A stretch of DNA of 64,000 nucleotides from Halopseudomonas pelagia CL-AP6 (lineage in GTDB: Bacteria; Pseudomonadota; Gammaproteobacteria; Pseudomonadales; Pseudomonadaceae), in the NCBI RefSeq assembly GCF_000410875.1, contig NZ_AROI01000009.1, forward strand, positions 428,050 to 492,049, written 5' to 3'. A program made the translations under genes and the position numbers. The stretch's first letter is position 1. Each line of letters begins with the position of its first letter. Of the stretch, positions 59,095-64,000 are shown piece by piece. The notes under the pieces are model-generated. The model was given only the letters and a program-made list of their open reading frames with translations, had not been told where the DNA came from and did not search any database.

Positions 59095-59129
59095 CGCCCC
59101 GGAGCACAAGGTGCCGGGGCGATTTTTTT
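59095..59129 (+). terminator. Strong hairpin terminator in the gap left of the integrase
   Basis: Eight-bp perfect stem CGCCCCGG (59095-59102) / CCGGGGCG (59114-59121) with an 11-base loop, followed by ATTTTTTT. It terminates rightward transcription although no coding gene ends before it, so it may end a small RNA or be all that remains of a lost gene. Confidence 0.75.
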
Positions 59130-59465
59130 GCCGCTTGGAGTTAGTGACCGTTGCATCACTGCCTGATCCAGTCACGGCATGGAAATTAACCGAGTGGATG
59201 GGCACACTTTCAATGGGGGTGTTCATTTTGCGCATGGCAAAAAAATAGGGGAAGCGAAGAAGCGAGAAATCTGCGAAATGCGCTGATGAAATGAAGCGGA
59301 GCTCGCTACTCGAATGGTGCCCGGAGCCTAACCCATATTCCCGTCTCACCCTGTCGCAATCCTTCGCCAAACGCCCGTTATTACTGGGCTTCAGCACAAT
59401 TACCTTGCCTTAACCTGTCGCACGCCTTAACATCCAATGACATTGTTTATGTTGGGTAGGATGTT
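59130..59465. other. Island edge region between terminator and integrase
   Basis: This stretch has no convincing gene or tRNA end. It holds direct repeats: CCTGTCGCA at 59350-59358 and 59414-59422, and GCCTTAAC at 59407-59414 and 59424-59431 (17-base period). It also has an inverted repeat AACATCC (59429-59435) / GGATGTT (59459-59465) that overlaps the integrase ribosome-binding site. These may be arm-type recombinase sites or operator sites. The attachment core is expected here but cannot be fixed without the right end. A leftward 108-residue frame (59071-59397) is not a recognised protein. Confidence 0.45.
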
Positions 59466-60707
59466 ATGCCGAAGAAAGCCAAAGAGCTAAGCGCCACCGA
59501 GGTTCGCAACTTGAGCAAGCCCGGCTTGCACGCGGTAGGAGGAACCGCTGGGCTTTTGCTGCAAGTATCAGCGGCTGGAGCGCGTTCCTGGATCTTGCGC
59601 ACAATGGTGGGCGCGAAACGCCGAGATATTGGCCTTGGTGGCTTTCCTGATGTGCCATTGAAGGCAGCCCGCGAAAAAGCTCGCGAGATCAAGGAACAGA
59701 TTCAGCAGGGAGTTGATCCGGTATTGCAGCGCAAAGCCAACCGCTCGGCATTGATCCGCGAACAGAGTAAAGCCGTTACTTTTGCGGATCTGGCGCAGGT
59801 TTATACTCAGCGCAAAAGCAAAGAATTCAAGACCGCAAAGCAGACTCAAAAGCTGGCCGGACACCTGGAACGCTACGCCCTGCCCTACCTTGGCAAAATG
59901 CTGGTCTCTGACATTGAAATGGCACACGTTGTCGCGATGCTTGAGCCTATATGGGAAACCAAGACCGAGACCGCCACCCGCGTTCGGCTCAGTGTCGAGA
60001 AGATCCTAGACATAGCCATTGCTGACAAAAAGCGTAGCGGGAACAACCCGGCAAAGTGGAAAGGAGTGCTAGAACACAGCAGCTTGCCAGCGCCGGGCAA
60101 GGTGTCCAAGGTTACGCATCATGCCGCTCTGGCTGTGGACGATATGCCCACCTTTTGGGCCAAGCTGCAAAAGGCCAGAGGCATGGGTGCCAGAACGCTA
60201 CAATTCATCATCCTGACCGCTTGCCGTTCTGGTGAAGCACGGGGCGCAACATGGGATGAAATCGACTTCACCAAAAAGACCTGGACCGTCCCCGCCGAGC
60301 GCATGAAGGGGAAAAAAGTTCATGTCGTACCCCTGACCGCTGATGCTATCAATCTACTAGAGCAAACACCGCGCCTTGGTAAATACCTGTTCACTGGTGG
60401 CCGTGGTGGGCAAATATCGGATGTGATGGTTTCCAAGGTGCCCAAGGCATTGGGCCACAACGTAACCGCGCACGGCTTCAGATCCACGTTCAAAGACTGG
60501 GCCAGGCTGCATACCGCCTACCCAGACGAGGTGTCGGAGCTAGCTATTGCGCACGTCAACAGCGACAAGACCCGCGCCGCCTATGCGCGTGATGGTCTGC
60601 TGAACAAGCGCCGTCTGTTGATGAATGATTGGGCCGACTACTGCAACGGCAAGGGCGCAAAAGTAAGCGGTGACAACGTTGTCAGCATTGGAGGTGCCAG
60701 CCAATGA
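59466..60707 (+). CDS. Tyrosine-type integrase (P4/DUF4102 family)
   Basis: This 413-residue integrase has an N-terminal DUF4102 arm-binding domain (1-95), a SAM-like core-binding domain (about 105-205) and a catalytic domain (220-395). The catalytic residues are intact: R254 in TACRSGEARG, H336 and R339 in HGFRST, H363, and nucleophile Y373 in AAYARDGLLNKRR. The start at 59466 has AGGA just upstream. It overlaps the next gene by 4 bases (ATGA), a sign that they are translated together. Confidence 0.95.
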   Translation: MPKKAKELSATEVRNLSKPGLHAVGGTAGLLLQVSAAGARSWILRTMVGAKRRDIGLGGFPDVPLKAAREKAREIKEQIQQGVDPVLQRKANRSALIREQSKAVTFADLAQVYTQRKSKEFKTAKQTQKLAGHLERYALPYLGKMLVSDIEMAHVVAMLEPIWETKTETATRVRLSVEKILDIAIADKKRSGNNPAKWKGVLEHSSLPAPGKVSKVTHHAALAVDDMPTFWAKLQKARGMGARTLQFIILTACRSGEARGATWDEIDFTKKTWTVPAERMKGKKVHVVPLTADAINLLEQTPRLGKYLFTGGRGGQISDVMVSKVPKALGHNVTAHGFRSTFKDWARLHTAYPDEVSELAIAHVNSDKTRAAYARDGLLNKRRLLMNDWADYCNGKGAKVSGDNVVSIGGASQ

Positions 60708-61228
60708 AAACGCCAGAGCAAGCCTTGCGAGAAGACCCGATAACCAAACACGCGATGAAATTAACCGGGCTGAGCTTTGATGAAATAATGAAGGTTCGGC
60801 TAGACCTGCCCGAGAACCCGTTAGATATCGGCGGGGCGCTTTTAGGCTGGACCGGCACCATTGCCCCGGAGCACATAGCGCCCCTAATCGACTTTGCCAT
60901 TTTGCGCTGGTATTACTCGCCCGAGTCTCACTTGCCAGAGTTCGAGGATATGAGGCAAGCGGCCAGCATGCATATACACAGAGCAAGCCTAGAGCCTTAT
61001 GTGCCGCATGGGATCGCAGTTCAGCATGGCCGCAGAAAGGCGGCAGAAAAACGCAATATAGAATCAAAGGCAAGCGCGAGCGCCAATATTGAAGCGGCCA
61101 AAACTATTTGGGTGGAACTAGCGGCTAATGGTAGGCCCGAGCGTGAGCGTGTGGCGGTTATTGCCCAGCGTATGGGTTTCGAGGAAAGCACAGTGCGAGG
61201 CTGGATAAGAAAAGCGGGATTGCGCTAA
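60704..61228 (+). CDS. Uncharacterised protein with C-terminal helix-turn-helix
   Basis: This 174-residue protein is of no recognised family. Residues 1-95 form a helical, acidic part (PITKHAMKLTGLSFDEIM, PLIDFAILRWYYSPESHL). A basic linker (HGRRKAAEKRNIESKAS) leads to a helix-turn-helix (residues about 143-174, VAVIAQRMGFEESTVRGWIR). The start overlaps the integrase stop. It may be a regulator of excision or replication, which is inference only. Confidence 0.75.
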   Translation: MKTPEQALREDPITKHAMKLTGLSFDEIMKVRLDLPENPLDIGGALLGWTGTIAPEHIAPLIDFAILRWYYSPESHLPEFEDMRQAASMHIHRASLEPYVPHGIAVQHGRRKAAEKRNIESKASASANIEAAKTIWVELAANGRPERERVAVIAQRMGFEESTVRGWIRKAGLR

Positions 61229-61289
61229 CCGCAACTAATACCGCGTGTGAAAAATGGGTTGTGTCATTCAATTGCAAGAGGCACAACCA

Positions 61290-61496
61290 ATGAACAAGCA
61301 AGCAACACTAGTAACACCCTCCGCAGTATGCGCGAGACTGATGCACACGTCAGATAACTCCGAACCGTCGCAATCAAGTACAGGACGGTTCAGCATGAAT
61401 AAGGCAAGCGCAGTTAGTCACGCCGATGGCAAAGGCCAAGGATGTGCCCAAGCTCAAGTTGGCATTACACCTCGTTGCACTGGAGTAATGTCATGA
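61290..61496 (+). CDS. Short Ash/Icd-like peptide gene (uncertain)
   Basis: This 68-codon frame starts at 61290 with AGAGG upstream and ends inside the alpA start (ATGA). Its composition (Ser, Thr, Ala, Gln and Cys-rich) and the ending GITPRCTGVMS recall short proteins often found before alpA in P4-like elements, annotated as Ash or Icd-like. I am not certain; it may be a leader that couples alpA translation. Confidence 0.45.
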   Translation: MNKQATLVTPSAVCARLMHTSDNSEPSQSSTGRFSMNKASAVSHADGKGQGCAQAQVGITPRCTGVMS

Positions 61497-61681
61497 AAAT
61501 CACAACCGATATGGTCGCTCAATACATTTCAGACGTTCAACTGGCTGAGATATTCAGCGTTTCCCGCGCAACCATTTGGCGCTGGGCCGCTTCCGGGATT
61601 CTGCCTCAACCCCTAAAACTTTCCCCCGGCTGCACCCGCTGGCGCTTGGATCAAATCAAGCAATTGCAGGGGGCCGCATAA
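61493..61681 (+). CDS. AlpA-family transcriptional regulator
   Basis: This 62-residue MerR-like wHTH protein has LAEIFSVSRATIWRWAASGILP, the classic AlpA helix-turn-helix, followed by LKLSPGCTRWRLDQI. AlpA-type proteins control excision and primase expression in P4-like elements. GGAG lies 7 bases before the ATG. It ends 1 base before the next gene. Confidence 0.9.
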   Translation: MKITTDMVAQYISDVQLAEIFSVSRATIWRWAASGILPQPLKLSPGCTRWRLDQIKQLQGAA

Positions 61682-61682
61682 C

Positions 61683-61988
61683 ATGAAAAAAGAAAAGGCC
61701 ACCCCGAAGAGCAGCCCCAAAACATCACACGGCAAGTTTAACCCACATTTGGATCAACTGAAAGTTGCTATCTATCAAGATATGCAGCATCGGGGAAATG
61801 CGATTCTCTTTGCCACTTTGCAAGATATTTTTCGCAATCAAGGATACACCCGGCAGGAAGTTATCACCCACATAAACGAGTTAGTGGCTGATGGTCTGCT
61901 GGAATATCAGAATCGGGAAATGCCGGGTAATACTGCGCGTTCGGCATCTGTTCGCGTACTGGTGAAGTTGGCAGGGGGTAAAATATGA
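61683..61988 (+). CDS. Winged-helix-like protein of the replication module
   Basis: This 101-residue protein has a basic N-terminus (KKEKATPKSSPKTSHGKF) and a predicted winged helix at about 25-95 (LATLQDIFRNQGYTRQEVIT-type helices: ATLQDIFRNQGYTRQEVITH, VADGLLEYQNRE). It may bind DNA or regulate replication. Its stop overlaps the micro-ORF start by ATGA. Confidence 0.7.
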   Translation: MKKEKATPKSSPKTSHGKFNPHLDQLKVAIYQDMQHRGNAILFATLQDIFRNQGYTRQEVITHINELVADGLLEYQNREMPGNTARSASVRVLVKLAGGKI

Positions 61989-62059
61989 ACACTCTGACCC
62001 TTACTCTTTTCCTAGTTGCATATTGTGTCTGCCGCATTCGTGCGGAGGTGAAATTATGA
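61985..62059 (+). CDS. 24-codon hydrophobic micro-ORF bridging two genes
   Basis: Codes for 24 residues: MNTLTLTLFLVAYCVC, then RIRAEVKL. The ATG lies in the stop of the previous gene (ATGA, 61985-61988) and the TGA overlaps the ATG of the primase gene (ATGA, 62056-62059). The N-terminal 16 residues are hydrophobic and could span a membrane, followed by a positive end. The primase ribosome-binding site GGAGG (62044-62048) is inside it. Either a translated membrane micropeptide or only a coupling device. Confidence 0.5.
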   Translation: MNTLTLTLFLVAYCVCRIRAEVKL

Positions 62060-64000
62060 GCGCCGCATTCCGTTTGCCCCTGTACGCCTCGCACAATGAG
62101 AACAGCCCGGCTAAACACATTAGCCTGACTACACTTCTCACGATGGCGATGAACCCCACCACCAGGCCAAAGGACAAGGCCGCTTGCTTGACGCCGTTTG
62201 ATGCAGAAGGCAAGACCAAGCCCTATGCACTCGAATCGTCGTATTGGGCTTTAGTCTGTGATCATGACGATGACAGCCGCGACCGCGAAGAAATCAGCGC
62301 GATATATGACAGCTATGGCTGTGCATGGCTGGCTTTCACCACAAGCAGTCACCAGCAAAACAAAAAAGGCGTCACAGCGAACCGCTGGAAAGTAGTCATT
62401 CCGTTGCTGACACCCATTGACTCAAGCAGGTACGGCACAATCTGCAACGGGCTTGCGATGCTTGGGAATGCCGATAGAGCGCAGGCCAGAGTACAGCAGG
62501 TTTTTTATGCGCCCAACGTCATAGAGGCTGGCGCAGCCTATGAATATATAGACCGTACCGATAGCCCTTTGCTTGATGCAAGCGATGACAATGCACCCCT
62601 CACCAAAGCGGCCTTGACGGCGCTGGAGGACGCGCAAGCAACAGCCGAAGCAGAGGCACGCCCAGCGATGCCAAAGCCCCGCAGCGTTAGAGCAGAGGAT
62701 GCTGGCGTCATTGATAAAGCTGTTGCCGCCTATGACATCGACAGCGTAATCGAGGCTGAAGGTTATCGCCGTATCGGTCGCGCATGGCTGTCACCAAACA
62801 GCACAACCGGGAGTGCTGGCGTTCATATCCTGACAGGCCCAGACGGCAAAAAGCGACTGTATAGCCACCACGGGGAATCGGACCCTTTATCGAACCTCAA
62901 TCACGACGGTCATTCGCTTGATTTGTTTGATGTTCTGGTAGCCCTGAAATACGGCGGAGATTTTAGCCGGGCTGTGCGTGCTTTCGCTGATGATCTAGAT
63001 CCAGATGGCCAGAAGCGCAGGCGACAAGAGTACGCAAAGGAGAAGGCGCGAGAAGAAACCATTGACCAGTTCGGCGCATCGGTCACGCCTGAAGCGCAGA
63101 AAATTGCTGACTATATCCACCAGCAATTGCTGGAGCGCTTTGGCATTGATCCCGCAGATGACCCAGACGCAGCCGAAAGCCTTCTACCTAATGGCGAGAA
63201 CATCACCAGGATGATCAATGGCGCGTTCTGGTCTGGGACCAAGAGCAAGATTTTTTTGCTCAACCATGACGAGTCATTGGTGCAGTTCAAGGAAACTGAT
63301 GCTTATAAGTTCCTGTGCCGCACCTTTGGCACCATTATCGACAAACAGGCAGTCACGGATCTGGCTAAATCGCTGGCGTTTGGATGCACTTCAGACGCTG
63401 CCGAGGAAAGCGCCAGAGCCAAGTTTATAAGCGGCTGCATGGCTATTGCCCTGACAGCTATCCTCGACCACTTGAAATATGCAAACCAGCGCGAAAGCGT
63501 GGAGTGGCGCGTGGATATGTTCGCCAAGTTCAGCCGCCTGGAGCTTCAAGAGGATAAGGCGCGAATCGTACTCACTCACAAGCCGCTGAAGCTGCCGCGA
63601 CGGCCTGCCGATCATGCCGCAATCGTCGCGGACTACCTTCAGCACTTCCCAAAGCTAGACGCATTTATTGAACTGCTAGTTGCGGCCCGCTTTGCAGGGG
63701 ATCGGAAAAAGGCTTATTTGTGGCTGTTCGCTTCGACCGATTGGGGCAAAGGTTTATTGCTGGGGGCATTGTCACAGATCGGCCTAGTCGTGAACCTAAG
63801 CGTTAAAGAAGTCGAGGCCATGTTCGAGGGCAAGCCGGTAGGACGTTCGCCGCTGGACTTCAAGCGCGCATTTGTATTGGCCATTGACGAGTTCAAAACG
63901 GTCAAAGCAGAGCTAAAGCAACTGCAATCAGTCATCGAGCTAGCGCCAAAGAACCAATTGACCTCAAGCGTGGAAGTGTTTGCGTATTCCGGCGAACGTG
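62056..64000 (+). CDS. AEP primase-helicase of the mobile element (3' end outside window)
   Basis: The frame is open for 648 codons and continues past the window. Residues 60-120 are an archaeo-eukaryotic-type primase: the DxD catalytic pair is D69/D71 in VCDHDDD, the second motif TTSSH ends at H99, and RWKVVIPL follows. Residues 545-620 look like an ATPase: STDWGKG at 560-566 is a variant P-loop ending in Gly instead of Ser/Thr, and VLAIDEF (607-613) is Walker B. The middle (about 245-330) resembles the DNA-binding part of bifunctional primases. ATG at 62056 has GGAGG 7 bases upstream. Confidence 0.88.
   Translation, partial: MSAAFRLPLYASHNENSPAKHISLTTLLTMAMNPTTRPKDKAACLTPFDAEGKTKPYALESSYWALVCDHDDDSRDREEISAIYDSYGCAWLAFTTSSHQQNKKGVTANRWKVVIPLLTPIDSSRYGTICNGLAMLGNADRAQARVQQVFYAPNVIEAGAAYEYIDRTDSPLLDASDDNAPLTKAALTALEDAQATAEAEARPAMPKPRSVRAEDAGVIDKAVAAYDIDSVIEAEGYRRIGRAWLSPNSTTGSAGVHILTGPDGKKRLYSHHGESDPLSNLNHDGHSLDLFDVLVALKYGGDFSRAVRAFADDLDPDGQKRRRQEYAKEKAREETIDQFGASVTPEAQKIADYIHQQLLERFGIDPADDPDAAESLLPNGENITRMINGAFWSGTKSKIFLLNHDESLVQFKETDAYKFLCRTFGTIIDKQAVTDLAKSLAFGCTSDAAEESARAKFISGCMAIALTAILDHLKYANQRESVEWRVDMFAKFSRLELQEDKARIVLTHKPLKLPRRPADHAAIVADYLQHFPKLDAFIELLVAARFAGDRKKAYLWLFASTDWGKGLLLGALSQIGLVVNLSVKEVEAMFEGKPVGRSPLDFKRAFVLAIDEFKTVKAELKQLQSVIELAPKNQLTSSVEVFAYSGER

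Larger units (their letters stand above)
59466..64000 (+). mobile_element. Left end of a P4-like integrative element (satellite or genomic island)
   Basis: An int-HTH-alpA-primase module, all on the plus strand and tightly packed, is the replication/integration half of P4-like satellites and related islands. The element begins left of 59466 and continues beyond the window, so the right end, cargo and attachment site are unseen. The flank is the start of the nos operon and no tRNA gene is recognisable at the junction. Confidence 0.85.

Noticed and set aside
59071..59397. 108-residue leftward frame at the island edge
   Set aside because: No recognisable family; covers a terminator; composition not gene-like. 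Kept only as a remote possibility.

Overview
The window is ordinary Pseudomonas-type chromosome for about 59 kb, followed by the left end of an integrated mobile element that runs off the right edge. The organism is a gammaproteobacterium of the Pseudomonadaceae: ppsA-rraA-crfX-cmpX-sigX-oprF, the block aceA to clpA (through purB, hflD, mnmA, icd, cspD and clpS) and the imelysin/DUF1111/DUF1513 operon follow gene orders I know from Pseudomonas. Differences from P. aeruginosa (no cmaX, no idh beside icd, oprF followed by aceA), together with an AlmA-type alkane monooxygenase and a nos cluster, suggest a marine or oil-associated relative such as Halopseudomonas. That genus guess is inference.

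Layout. 1-4.3 kb: PEP synthase end, RraA and the CrfX/CmpX/SigX/OprF envelope-stress set. 4.3-19.5 kb: isocitrate lyase, a long leftward housekeeping run (secretin-like protein, GNAT fusion, RoxA, PurB, EamA, HflD, MnmA, Nudix), then icd, cspD, clpS and clpA. 19.6-28 kb: xthA, tamAB, tpx, wrbA and a PyrR-like phosphoribosyltransferase. 28-34 kb: a low-oxygen stress cluster (two universal stress proteins, a second phosphoribosyltransferase, an FNR-type regulator, Hsp20 and a small secreted protein) with at least six FNR/ANR-type palindromes and two deletion-scarred genes. 34-38.6 kb: almA-like monooxygenase, a TPP riboswitch on an SSS transporter, a hexose-6-phosphate mutarotase and dodecin. 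38.7-44 kb: a probably Fur-controlled imelysin operon and a PilZ protein. 44.4-51 kb: copper chaperone, TRIC channel, glutathione reductase, BrkB and a PepSY/DUF3649/DUF3325 iron-linked operon. 51-58.9 kb: nosRZDFYL for N2O reduction, behind a perfect FNR/DNR palindrome.

59.1-64 kb: a P4-like integrative element with a tyrosine integrase, an HTH protein, a short peptide, AlpA, a winged-helix-like protein, a 24-codon ORF joined by ATGA overlaps to both neighbours, and a large AEP primase-helicase cut by the window edge. Cargo, if any, lies outside.

Two regulatory themes stand out. First, both enzymes at the isocitrate branch point (aceA and icd) have TGTAGT/ACTACA palindromes upstream that resemble RccR/HexR-type operators. 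Second, FNR/DNR-type boxes link the 28-34 kb stress cluster and the nos operon. No tRNA, rRNA or CRISPR array was recognised.
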